The notes beneath the pieces are model-generated. The model saw only the letters and a list, made by a program, of their open reading frames with translations. It made no database searches and had not been told where the DNA came from. 64,000 bases of DNA, taken from an uncultured Lachnospiraceae bacterium (GTDB lineage Bacteria; Bacillota; Clostridia; Lachnospirales; Lachnospiraceae). The stretch spans positions 19,777 to 83,776 of the forward strand of contig URMK01000027.1 in assembly GCA_900548905.1 (NCBI GenBank). The letters run 5' to 3'. Shown here in pieces: positions 45,168-54,753 of the stretch (position 1 is its first letter; every line of letters starts with the position of its first letter). The position numbers were made by a program, and so were the translations under genes.

Positions 45168-46082
45168 ATGCATACAAAAATAAGAAAAATAAGAAAATTT
45201 CTGCCGGTATACATTATGCTGTTGCCAGGTTTTGTCTATCTTTTGATAAATAATTATATTCCAATGACCGGTATGATAATCGCTTTTAAAAATGTTGATT
45301 ATGCAAAAGGAATATTACGCAGCGACTGGATTGGTTTTAAAAATTTTGAATATTTATTTAAAACTCCGGACGCTTTCCGCATTACCAGAAATACGCTGTT
45401 GTATAATGTTGCATTTATTATAGTAAATCTGGTAATCGGCGTTTTATTTGCCATTCTTCTCAGTGAAATACGCTCCAGAATATCAGTAAAGATTTACCAA
45501 ACGGTTATCCTGCTTCCTTATATGATATCCATGGTTATTGTAAGTTATCTTGCTTATGCATTTCTTGCAAGTGATACCGGTTTGCTCAATGGGATTCTTA
45601 CATCTCTGGGATTGCAGGAAATCTCTTGGTATACGGAGCAAAAATATTGGCCTTTTATATTAACATTTGTAAATTGCTGGAAATATGTGGGGTATGGAAC
45701 CGTAGTATATCTTGCATCTATTCTCGGAATTGACCGTTCCCTGTATGAAGCGGCTTCCGTGGATGGTATTTCAAAGCTTCAGGAAATAAGATATATCACA
45801 GTACCAATGATAAAGCCTACTATTATAACAATGACGCTCCTGAATGTAGGAAGAATTTTTTATTCGGATTTTGGATTGTTTTATCAGGTTCCCATGAATT
45901 CCGGTGCGTTGCTGAATGCAACAAATACGATAGATACTTATGTATATAGAGGGTTAATTACTCTGGGAGATATAGGTATGTCATCGGCGGCCGGGGTATA
46001 TCAATCGGTGGTAGGGTTTGTGCTTATCATGGCGGCTAACTGGCTGACCAGAAAATACAGCAGCGAAAATGCGCTGTTTTAA
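45168..46082 (+). CDS. Sugar ABC transporter permease, LplB type
   Basis: This 304-aa membrane protein with about six segments carries an EAA loop (Y-E-A-A-S-V-D-G-I, then V-P-M-I-K-P). It starts behind GAAAGGAG. It pairs with the permease at 46097 and uses the lipoprotein at 43529. As with the other three pairs, no ATPase is encoded nearby. Confidence 0.9.
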   Translation: MHTKIRKIRKFLPVYIMLLPGFVYLLINNYIPMTGMIIAFKNVDYAKGILRSDWIGFKNFEYLFKTPDAFRITRNTLLYNVAFIIVNLVIGVLFAILLSEIRSRISVKIYQTVILLPYMISMVIVSYLAYAFLASDTGLLNGILTSLGLQEISWYTEQKYWPFILTFVNCWKYVGYGTVVYLASILGIDRSLYEAASVDGISKLQEIRYITVPMIKPTIITMTLLNVGRIFYSDFGLFYQVPMNSGALLNATNTIDTYVYRGLITLGDIGMSSAAGVYQSVVGFVLIMAANWLTRKYSSENALF

Positions 46083-46096
46083 GGAGGAGGCTTATT

Positions 46097-46987
46097 ATGC
46101 ATAAAAAAGAGATGAGATTTCAGCTGCTGTGTCATATTATAATGGGAATAGCAGCAATTGTTACAATACTGCCTCTGGTTCTGCTGTTTATTTCTTCTGT
46201 TACTGCAAATAAAGATATAACACTTTATGGTTATTCTTTTATGCCAAAGCATCTCAGTTTAGAGGCATATTCCTATATCTGGAATGAGCGGATGCAGATA
46301 TTCAGGGCTTATTTTATTACTGTGATTGTTACAACGCTCGGTACGGGAGTCGGATTGAGTATATCCGTCCTGTATGCCTATGCACTTTCCAAACCATATT
46401 TTCCAGGAAAAAAGTTTTTCAGCTTTTTTATCTTATTTACCATGCTTTTTAATGGAGGACTGGTACCGTCCTATATCATGTATACAAGATATCTCCATAT
46501 GAAAAATACGGTTCTTGCTTTAATAATTCCCGGTCTTTTAATGAATGCTTTTAATGTTATCTTAATCCGCAGTTACTTCCAGAATAATGTCCCGCTTTCT
46601 CTGGTTGAAGCCGCTCAGATAGACGGTGCTGCTGAGTTTCAGGTGGTGATGAAAGTTGTGCTGCCGATGAGCAAGCCTATTATTGCTACAATTGGTTTGT
46701 TCATTGGGGTTGCCTATTGGAATGATTGGCAGAATGGTTTATATTATGTGACCGATGAAAAAATTTACAGTATTCAGCAAATTCTTAATAATATGCTGAA
46801 GAACATTGAATATTTATCTAAAAATGCAACGTCCGTAGCAAAATCCACATCTTTAGCGGGAACCCTTCCGGCGGCAACCGTTAGAATGGCAATCGCAGTG
46901 ATAGGATTGCTTCCTATACTGGTAATTTATCCTTTTGTGCAAAAATATTTTGTAAAAGGAATATCTTTGGGAGCTGTAAAGGGCTGA
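46097..46987 (+). CDS. Sugar ABC transporter permease, LplC type
   Basis: This 296-aa membrane protein carries an EAA loop (V-E-A-A-Q-I-D-G-A, then L-P-M-S-K-P) and the ending F-V-K-G-I-S-L-G-A. It follows its partner by 14 bases with an AGGAGGAGG site. It is the second channel subunit of the block D importer; the GH3 gene begins 25 bases later. Confidence 0.9.
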   Translation: MHKKEMRFQLLCHIIMGIAAIVTILPLVLLFISSVTANKDITLYGYSFMPKHLSLEAYSYIWNERMQIFRAYFITVIVTTLGTGVGLSISVLYAYALSKPYFPGKKFFSFFILFTMLFNGGLVPSYIMYTRYLHMKNTVLALIIPGLLMNAFNVILIRSYFQNNVPLSLVEAAQIDGAAEFQVVMKVVLPMSKPIIATIGLFIGVAYWNDWQNGLYYVTDEKIYSIQQILNNMLKNIEYLSKNATSVAKSTSLAGTLPAATVRMAIAVIGLLPILVIYPFVQKYFVKGISLGAVKG

Positions 46988-47012
46988 CAAAAGTTGGAGA
47001 GGAGATTTTGAT

Positions 47013-49430
47013 ATGGAGTTATATCTGAATAAAAAAGCATTGCCCCAAGAACGTGCGGAGGATCTTCTGCATAGATTGAGCCTGGATGAAAAAATTGCTC
47101 AATTGTCCGGCTATAATCCGGCAAGCTGGTCGGCTGATGATTTAGAAAAGGATTATCCGTTAGGAGCAGGCCAGGTATCATTTTTTGCAGGTGCAGATAA
47201 AATGAATATATATGAAGCAGCTGCCTTTCAAAGATCTGTGCAAAAGAAAATTATGGAGATGAGTCCTCATAAGATACCGGCCATTTTTCATGTGGAAACC
47301 TTATGCGGAGTGATGCTTCCGGGAGCTGTCAGTTACCCGTCAGGGATAGGGCAGGGAGCAACTTTCGATCCGGAACTTCAAAAAGAAGTAGGAAAGGAGA
47401 TTGGAAAACAGGCCAGATTGGCAGGGGCCACACAGACGTTTGCACCGGTTCTGGATATTTCAAGAGATTCCCGGTTTGGAAGACAGGGAGAAACCTATGG
47501 AGAAGATCCGGTGCTTGCGTCCGCCATGGGAAGCGCTTATGTCCAGGGTATACAGCAGGATGGAAATCTTGAGAAAGGCACTGCGGCAACGGCAAAGCAT
47601 TTCCTGGGATACCATGATTCACAGGGAGGAATTCATGCGGCGGCTTGCGACATTCCGGAAAGGCTTTTGAGAGAAGTTTACGCAAAGCCGTTTCAGGCAT
47701 CAATCAAAGAAGCTGGATTACAGGGAATTATGCCCTGCTATAGTTCTATCAATGGGAGACCGGTGGCTGGTTCCAAAGAGATTTTGTCTGATATTCTTGT
47801 TAGGGAAATGGGATTTGATGGTGTGGTAGTTTCGGATTATTGTGCAATCCAGGAAATGCATGAACGCCACCATGTATGCGAATCTTATGAAGAAGCAGGA
47901 CAAAAGGCATTAATGGCAGGAATGCACCAAGAACTGCCTTCAAAAAAATGCTTTACAAGACAGGCTTTTTCAAGCCAGGTAAACGATGAGAGCTTTATGA
48001 AACAGTTGGATGTAGCTGTGCGGAAGGTGCTTACAATTAAGTTCAGACTGGGGCTGTTTGAAAATCCTTATGCAGCAGTGGACGGGGAAATTAAAAAGGA
48101 ATACGAAAAACCGGATAAGAAAGCAATGACACGGAAATCAGCGCTGGAATCTTTGGTGCTTGTAAAAAATAACGGTATTCTTCCTTTGGAACAAAAGAAA
48201 CAGACAATTGCAGTCATTGGATATCATGCGGCGGCTGTCAGGGCTATGTTTGGGGGCTATACATATATGTCTATGACAGAAACCGCATTAGGATCCAAAA
48301 ATACAATGGCAGGTATGGAAAAGACGGAAATGGGAGAGGATACCGGAAATGAGGTATATGAAGGCACCGTTGTGGAGAAAGAACATCCGGATGCAGAAAA
48401 ACTCGCCAAAAAGCTCCTCCCGTCCGTGAATAATCTGTTCGAAGAATTAAGGAACAGGTATCCTGAAATTGAGTTCCGGTATTCATATGGTTATTCATAT
48501 GCCGGAAAAGACTGCAATGCCCATGAAGAGGCACTTGCTGTTGCTGGAGAGTCAGATTTGATTCTGATGACTGTGGGAGGAAAATATGGAACAGGCACTA
48601 CGGCTTCTATGGGCGAAGGAATTGACGGAACGGATATTAATCTTCCCTATTGTCAGGAAGAAATGATAAAGAAGCTGCATGAATTGGGCAAACCCATGGT
48701 GTTGATACATTTCGGGGGACGTCCTGTTTCCAGCGATGCAACCGACCATTATGCGGATGCCATATTGGAAGTCTGGAATCCGGGGGAAGAGGGGGCTTAT
48801 GCAATAGTAAGTGCATTGTTTGGAGAATATAATCCCGGGGGAAGAATGCCTGTCAGTACACCATTTTGCGCAGGACAGATTCCGGTTTATTATAACCATC
48901 CGTATGGTTCCTGTTATCATCAGAATACTATCAGCGCCTTCCGGCAATATATGGACTGTCCTCATGAACCGAGATACTATTTCGGGCATGGATTATCCTA
49001 TACTACATTTACCTATAGAAATATGCAGATAACCAGCCGTTCACTGAAGCCGGATGAAGCCTTGGAACTTACTCTGGAAATCGAAAACAGCGGCGGACGG
49101 GATGGAGATGAAGTAGTACAGGTTTATGTACGTGATTGTTATGCAAGTATGGTAAGGCCGGTTATGGAACTGGCAGGATTCTATCGGGTATTTATCAGGG
49201 CAGGAGAAATAAAAAGGATTCAGTTTCGTATAAAGCTGAGCCAGCTTGCATTTTTGGATGAAGATATGCGATGGAAGATTGAAGCCGGAGAAATGGAACT
49301 TATGGCAGGTGCATCTGCAGGAGATATCCGTCTTCGGGATACCTTTATGATTGAAGAAGATGGGTATATAGATGGAAAAAACAGAGGATTTTATGGAAGT
49401 GTTGAAGAAATTAAAATAATTAATAGATAG
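47013..49430 (+). CDS. Glycoside hydrolase family 3 (beta-xylosidase type)
   Basis: This 805-aa enzyme has the order TIM barrel, alpha/beta sandwich, fibronectin-III-like domain. The nucleophile is Asp275 in V-V-S-D-Y, and K-H-F-L-G-Y (195-200) is the substrate-binding motif. No signal peptide is seen. It follows the block D permeases and precedes a GH43 xylosidase-like gene. These two enzymes probably finish the oligosaccharide imported by block D. A beta-xylosidase activity is my best guess, but GH3 specificity is hard to call from sequence. Confidence 0.88.
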   Translation: MELYLNKKALPQERAEDLLHRLSLDEKIAQLSGYNPASWSADDLEKDYPLGAGQVSFFAGADKMNIYEAAAFQRSVQKKIMEMSPHKIPAIFHVETLCGVMLPGAVSYPSGIGQGATFDPELQKEVGKEIGKQARLAGATQTFAPVLDISRDSRFGRQGETYGEDPVLASAMGSAYVQGIQQDGNLEKGTAATAKHFLGYHDSQGGIHAAACDIPERLLREVYAKPFQASIKEAGLQGIMPCYSSINGRPVAGSKEILSDILVREMGFDGVVVSDYCAIQEMHERHHVCESYEEAGQKALMAGMHQELPSKKCFTRQAFSSQVNDESFMKQLDVAVRKVLTIKFRLGLFENPYAAVDGEIKKEYEKPDKKAMTRKSALESLVLVKNNGILPLEQKKQTIAVIGYHAAAVRAMFGGYTYMSMTETALGSKNTMAGMEKTEMGEDTGNEVYEGTVVEKEHPDAEKLAKKLLPSVNNLFEELRNRYPEIEFRYSYGYSYAGKDCNAHEEALAVAGESDLILMTVGGKYGTGTTASMGEGIDGTDINLPYCQEEMIKKLHELGKPMVLIHFGGRPVSSDATDHYADAILEVWNPGEEGAYAIVSALFGEYNPGGRMPVSTPFCAGQIPVYYNHPYGSCYHQNTISAFRQYMDCPHEPRYYFGHGLSYTTFTYRNMQITSRSLKPDEALELTLEIENSGGRDGDEVVQVYVRDCYASMVRPVMELAGFYRVFIRAGEIKRIQFRIKLSQLAFLDEDMRWKIEAGEMELMAGASAGDIRLRDTFMIEEDGYIDGKNRGFYGSVEEIKIINR

Positions 49431-49456
49431 TTAATGGCGATATTAAGGAGAATGAG

Positions 49457-50977
49457 ATGAAGGTGGTAAATCCAATAATCCGGGCTGATATGCCGGATCC
49501 TGATTTGCTTCGGGTGAAGGACACATATTATATGGTATCTACTACAATGTTCTATACACCCGGGGCACCGATCCTGAGGTCAAAGGATCTGTGTCATTGG
49601 GAAATAGTTTCCTATATTTTTGATATATTGGAAGACAATGATATTTACCGTTTGGAAAACGGAAAAAACGCTTATGGAAAGGGGCAGTGGGCTACCAGCC
49701 TTACTTTTTATAAGGATAGATATTATGCTTGTTTTGTAAGCCATGACTGCGGCAAAACCTATATTTTTTCGACGGATGATATTGAAAAAAGTTATTGGGA
49801 ACGCTCAGAAATTAATGAAGTTTTTCATGATATGTCATTTTTATTTTGGCAGGGAATCCCATATCTGGTATACGGAAACGGAGAAATCCATATCGTAGAG
49901 TTGAAAGAGGATTTGAGCGGAGTCCGTAAAGAAGGAATGAACAGGGTGTTATTTCATGCTCAAGGAGAAGGCATGAGACTGCGCTGTGAAGGATGCCGGG
50001 CATTGGTGCGAAATGGGTATATCTATCTGTTGTTTATTGACTGGCCGGAAAACAGCGGGCGCAGAGAGGTTTGTTACCGTTCCCGCAGTCTGGAAGGTCC
50101 TTATGAATTCCGGGTACTGATGGATGATACATGTGGTTTTCTGGGGCATGGAGTAGCCCAGGGAACCTTAATAGACAGCGAATCAGGAGAATGGTATGCC
50201 ATGCTTTTTCAGGATAGGGGAGCATCAGGTAGAATTCCTTTTCTGATGCCTGCGTATTGGGAGGTGGATTGGCCGGTTTTAGGAGTGTCAATGGAATCGG
50301 CAGAAGATGCAGGGGATATTGCGTGGAAAATACCGGATTGTTTTGATTCTCCTTTTCCAGCATATCATGCGGCGCCTCTGGTTATAAGCGATAGTTTTTG
50401 TTATGAAGAAAATAAGCTTGCACTGCCTTGGCAGTGGAATCATAATCCGGATCCTTCCTGCTGGTCTTTTATAAAGCGGCCGGGATATCTGCGGTTGATA
50501 ACCGGACATATCGCTTCTGGGCTAATGGATGCCAGAAATACGCTGACTCAGCGTACTTCAGAACCGGGCTGTATATGTGAAGTGATTATGGATGCGACAG
50601 GAATGAAAGAAGGAGATTATGCAGGAATCTGTGCATTTCAGGGAAAGTATGGACAGATAGGAGTGACAGTTATAGAAAATAACCGTTATCTTCTCATGAT
50701 ATGTAAGAAAATGGACGGTTCTCTTGTAAAAACAGTAGAACCATTAGAAGAAAATAAGGTCTCACTGAGAATTGTTTTTGACTATAGGAACAGAAGAGAC
50801 AAGGCTTCATTCTTTTTCAGGTATGGAAAGGATAGATGGGTACAACTGGGAGATACTTTGGAGATGGAATATACACTGGATGTATTTGTTGGATACCGAA
50901 TTGGAATTTTTAACTATGCAGGGAAAAATATCGGAGGATATACAGATTTTAAAGATTTTGTAATGAAAAGTCTGTAA
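49457..50977 (+). CDS. Glycoside hydrolase family 43 (beta-xylosidase type)
   Basis: This 506-aa protein carries Asp14 in M-P-D-P-D, the Asp in H-D-M-S-F and a Glu in R-C-E-G-C-R as the expected GH43 acids. A C-terminal beta-sandwich follows. It is a paralogue of the block A GH43 (13158), sharing N-P-x-I at the start, the S-T-T-M segment and R-N-T-L-T-Q-R later, but is well diverged. It is cytosolic. It ends block D and is followed by a strong terminator. Confidence 0.87.
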   Translation: MKVVNPIIRADMPDPDLLRVKDTYYMVSTTMFYTPGAPILRSKDLCHWEIVSYIFDILEDNDIYRLENGKNAYGKGQWATSLTFYKDRYYACFVSHDCGKTYIFSTDDIEKSYWERSEINEVFHDMSFLFWQGIPYLVYGNGEIHIVELKEDLSGVRKEGMNRVLFHAQGEGMRLRCEGCRALVRNGYIYLLFIDWPENSGRREVCYRSRSLEGPYEFRVLMDDTCGFLGHGVAQGTLIDSESGEWYAMLFQDRGASGRIPFLMPAYWEVDWPVLGVSMESAEDAGDIAWKIPDCFDSPFPAYHAAPLVISDSFCYEENKLALPWQWNHNPDPSCWSFIKRPGYLRLITGHIASGLMDARNTLTQRTSEPGCICEVIMDATGMKEGDYAGICAFQGKYGQIGVTVIENNRYLLMICKKMDGSLVKTVEPLEENKVSLRIVFDYRNRRDKASFFFRYGKDRWVQLGDTLEMEYTLDVFVGYRIGIFNYAGKNIGGYTDFKDFVMKSL

Positions 50978-51016
50978 AATGATTTATGTAATAAAATGTA
51001 TCTAAATATTTATTTT

Positions 51017-51078
51017 ACAGTACCCTAAAAGTAAATGGGATTTTCCTTTCTGTATTTACTTTAGGGTACTGTTTTTTT
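51017..51078 (+). terminator. Rho-independent terminator ending block D
   Basis: A long stem (51017-51036 with 51054-51072, 19 pairs and one bulged A) is followed by a run of T. The other bases of the 50978-51228 gap are AT-rich and hold no gene. Confidence 0.9.
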
Positions 51079-51228
51079 CCCTATATAAGCGGAACGTTTA
51101 GCGTAAAAGAGAATTGAATAGTTAGTAATAAGAAGTGTATATTTAAGTGAATGTTTATTTATGCTAATATTTAATTGAGTTTAATAATAGACTGCTTATA
51201 ACACTTAACATAAGGATTATAATATAGT

Positions 51229-53025
51229 ATGAAAAAGTTAAAAACCTCCATTAATCATTTCTTTAACAATCTTTCTTTTAAGAAAAAATTTATTTGTCTT
51301 TTTTTATGCGGTATAGCAATTCCTATGTTGATTTTGAATATCGTATATTACTGGCAGACAGAGAAAAATGTCCAGGAAGAACTTCTTGGGAAAATTAATG
51401 ATGCTATGGATGATAAAGCGGAAAGAATCAACAATACATTGTCAGATACCTTATCCTTAGTAAAAGGATACTATGACAATGAGACGATCTATAGATATCT
51501 GGATTATGAATATAGAAGGGAACTTGATTATCTTATTAAATACCAGGATACATTGCAGGTATTATTTTCAGATACAAACTTATATCCGTATCAGATAAGA
51601 AATGTATTGATTTATACGGATAATGATACGTTGCTTAATGGGGCTTATGTTAGAATATTAGAAAATATAAATTTGGAATTGCTGGATGAAAATTTGAGTT
51701 ATTCAAATTTAGAGCAAATAACAGGGGAAAAAGATATTTATTTTCGTGTGGCACATGAGAACAGCAGGTTCCCTAAAGCCTTTGACAGCCGTAGCCTGAG
51801 TTTTTTATGCTTTTTTAATCATTTCAGGCAGTACACGAAATATAATAAGTTACTGCGGGTTGATTTAGATCCGGGATATCTTGAAAAGGTATTATTAGAA
51901 AGTAATCAGTTTGAAAATATGTTATTAACGGATTCAAAAGGAAGAATTGTTGTTGCGGCAAACGAGTACAGCAATAGTGGTACCATGGAATTATTTGATA
52001 TAGAGTCATTGGAGAATAAGAATGATGTGATGGTTTTATCGAGAAGTATTGGAAATTTTCCGCTTACTTTGTATGGAACATACGATAGGAACATGATTTC
52101 ACAGGAGTTTCAACAAAGCCGGACTTTGTCTATTTGTATTTCTTTATTATGCCTATTGTTTGCACTCATATGCGTGTTTGCTGTAGTTGATAATATGAAT
52201 AACCGTTTGTATATGCTGATAGAGCAGTCTAAAGAAATTGCTAAAGGAAATTTTATTCAAAATAAGTCTGTAGATGAGGAATTTGATGAATTTAGTATTT
52301 TAGAAAACAGTATTAACAAAATGAGTGCTCAATTAATGGATTTAATAGACCGAGATTATAAAGCACAAATAACAAGAGCGGAACAGGAAAAGGAAACAAA
52401 TCAGGCAAGGCTTCTGGCTCTTCAAAGCCAGGTTAATCCTCATTTTATGTTTAATGCACTTGAGAGTATTCGATTGAAAGCAATGGTAAAAGGTGAAACG
52501 GAAACATCTGTAATGATTAAATATATGGCGAAGATGTTTCGTAATTTAATTGAATGGGATAACAATATTATTAAATTAAAAGAGGAAATCAAATTTTTGG
52601 ATGAGTTTCTGCACATCCAGAATTACAGATTTGGAGATGAATTTTCATACGAAATAGAGGTAAGCGATCAGGCTTATGACTGTATGCTTCCTAAGATGAT
52701 GCTGCAGCCTCTTGTTGAAAATGCCTGTGTCCATGGGGTGGAAGCTGTTACTGACGATAGATGGGTTAAACTGGAAGCTTGTGTTGAGGATGGTTGGTTA
52801 AAACTGCAGGTCACAGATAACGGTGGGGGAATGACACTGGAAAAATTGAAGGAATTAAAAGATATGCTCAAGGGTGAAAACAAGGCAGGAAAAAGCGTAG
52901 GACTTTGGAACGTGTATAGAAGGTTAATATTGTATTATGGAGATGGGTTTCGGTTTGATATCGACAGTGTTCCAGGTAAAGGTACTCAATGTATAATCTG
53001 CATACCGGCGCAACAAATGATCTGA
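51229..53025 (+). CDS. Sensor histidine kinase, YesM type
   Basis: This 598-aa protein has membrane segments near residues 22-42 and 300-322 that frame an extracellular sensor domain. HAMP, the His-kinase domain with His405 in S-Q-V-N-P-H-F, and an ATPase domain (D-N-G-G-G-M, then G-L-W-N-V-Y-R-R-L) follow. It is clearly more AT-rich at DNA level than blocks C and D. The response regulator gene follows after 24 bases. Together with the binding protein at 54754 it forms the second sensing and uptake unit. Its ribosome binding site (AAGGA, 13 bases away) is weak. Confidence 0.92.
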   Translation: MKKLKTSINHFFNNLSFKKKFICLFLCGIAIPMLILNIVYYWQTEKNVQEELLGKINDAMDDKAERINNTLSDTLSLVKGYYDNETIYRYLDYEYRRELDYLIKYQDTLQVLFSDTNLYPYQIRNVLIYTDNDTLLNGAYVRILENINLELLDENLSYSNLEQITGEKDIYFRVAHENSRFPKAFDSRSLSFLCFFNHFRQYTKYNKLLRVDLDPGYLEKVLLESNQFENMLLTDSKGRIVVAANEYSNSGTMELFDIESLENKNDVMVLSRSIGNFPLTLYGTYDRNMISQEFQQSRTLSICISLLCLLFALICVFAVVDNMNNRLYMLIEQSKEIAKGNFIQNKSVDEEFDEFSILENSINKMSAQLMDLIDRDYKAQITRAEQEKETNQARLLALQSQVNPHFMFNALESIRLKAMVKGETETSVMIKYMAKMFRNLIEWDNNIIKLKEEIKFLDEFLHIQNYRFGDEFSYEIEVSDQAYDCMLPKMMLQPLVENACVHGVEAVTDDRWVKLEACVEDGWLKLQVTDNGGGMTLEKLKELKDMLKGENKAGKSVGLWNVYRRLILYYGDGFRFDIDSVPGKGTQCIICIPAQQMI

Positions 53026-53049
53026 TTATATGATAAGGGGAAATTTGAT

Positions 53050-54573
53050 ATGTTTTCAATTATGATTGCGGACGATGAAAAAACAATTAGAGAAAATTTA
53101 CCTCAGGCCATTCCTTTTGAACAATATGGATTTACTGTATGTGCAACGGCAAGGAATGGAGAGGATGCGTTAAACAAAGTAAAGGTGTATCATCCAGATG
53201 TCGTACTGCTTGATGTTTGCATGCCGATTCTGGATGGCATTGGATTTTTACATGAGCTTCATAAATTGGAAGATATAAAATTTCCATTTATTGTTATGCT
53301 GTCAGGGTACAATGATTTTGATTATGCACGGACGGCAATGCGATATGGAGTGAAGGCGTATTTAACGAAACCGTTGGATGAAGATGAAATAGGTCCAATA
53401 TTGTCAGAATTAAAAAAAGAGCTTGAGGCCGATTTTCAGAAGCTGGACAGTGAAAAAATAGCGCAGGCCGCAAAATCTCTGCAGAAAATGTACCATAACG
53501 GGGATGGTATACGAGAAATTTATAAAGAGTATTTGTTAATGCATTGTGTGGTATTAAAGGCGGCCTGTACAAAGGAAGTCTATTCTTTAGTTCAAGGATG
53601 TATTGAAGAGAGGATACCGGGTGACAGAGCAGTATTTTTCAGAAGCAGGGGATGTATTTATAGTTATCTTGTTTCCTCCAATATTCTGGAGGATTATCAA
53701 TTTTGCACTACTTTGTTAGGCCGTCATATTTTATATCATATTAAGAAATACGATGTAGAATGCGCTTTATTGTTTGATGAAAATATTTTTATAGAAGCTA
53801 ACAGGACATTCCGTAATGATTATGACATGCATCTTTATAGGATGATGTCTGAAATTTTCTGGGGAGAGGAAAGAATTATTCGCTATATAAATACGGAATT
53901 CCAAAGCGGTATGGAACATAGGTTAGAAAAGGAAGATATTCATTTGGATATCCTGAAAAAAACAATTAAAGAACAGGATGCAGTTTTACTTAAGGAAGTT
54001 TTTTCTTCCATAATTGAGGAAGTCAAAAAAACCAGACTTAATATTATTTTTATTCAAGAAATTAATTATAGAATATTTTATTCCCTTATGGATCTTATAC
54101 AGGAGGAGGGAGACTATTCAGATAAATTGGTATTGGAACCTCTTGAATGGAGAGAGGTTTCAAGCTTTATACAATATCATGAGTGGGAAAATTTATTATG
54201 GAATCAGATACAACAAGTGTATTCATTTATTGAGAAGTTAAAAAAAGGAAAAGGATTTGGAACCGGAGAAAAGGTAGTAACATATATTCAGAATCATTTT
54301 AAAGACCAGATTACATTAAAGGATGTTGCAGATAAATTTTATGTTAATTCATCTTATTTAGGAAGATGTATTCAAAAAATAACAGGAGTTAGTTTTAAGC
54401 AATACCTTAATGATTTGAGAATGGAAGAAGCGAAAAGATTACTTCGTAGTACTGATAAACTTATTTATGAAATTGCAGAAGAAGTGGGGTTTAAAGAAAG
54501 TAAATATTTTGTGTCGAAATTTACTGCAGAAGTTGGGAAAACGCCTATGGAATACAGAAAGATGGAGGTGTAA
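53050..54573 (+). CDS. Response regulator with long middle domain and AraC-type output, YesN type
   Basis: This 507-aa protein has a receiver domain with Asp55 in L-L-D-V-C-M-P and K-P at about residue 109. A roughly 260-residue middle domain of unknown role is followed by the AraC double helix-turn-helix in the last 100 residues (I-T-G-V-S-F-K-Q-Y and V-G-K-T-P-M-E-Y). It is phosphorylated by the kinase at 51229 and probably activates the binding-protein operon starting at 54754, 180 bases away. Confidence 0.92.
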   Translation: MFSIMIADDEKTIRENLPQAIPFEQYGFTVCATARNGEDALNKVKVYHPDVVLLDVCMPILDGIGFLHELHKLEDIKFPFIVMLSGYNDFDYARTAMRYGVKAYLTKPLDEDEIGPILSELKKELEADFQKLDSEKIAQAAKSLQKMYHNGDGIREIYKEYLLMHCVVLKAACTKEVYSLVQGCIEERIPGDRAVFFRSRGCIYSYLVSSNILEDYQFCTTLLGRHILYHIKKYDVECALLFDENIFIEANRTFRNDYDMHLYRMMSEIFWGEERIIRYINTEFQSGMEHRLEKEDIHLDILKKTIKEQDAVLLKEVFSSIIEEVKKTRLNIIFIQEINYRIFYSLMDLIQEEGDYSDKLVLEPLEWREVSSFIQYHEWENLLWNQIQQVYSFIEKLKKGKGFGTGEKVVTYIQNHFKDQITLKDVADKFYVNSSYLGRCIQKITGVSFKQYLNDLRMEEAKRLLRSTDKLIYEIAEEVGFKESKYFVSKFTAEVGKTPMEYRKMEV

Positions 54574-54753
54574 AAAGCAAGATTTGCAAAAGAAGCAATA
54601 TTCGCATATAGAATAGTGCGAAAAAGTGGAATCTCTGGTGCTGTTTCGGGAATGAAAAAAAGTATTATGATTTATATAATTATATTACAGTTTAATCAAG
54701 AATTAAACGTAGAAACAATTAGCCCGGAATATCTCAGAGAGGAAGGTATGAAT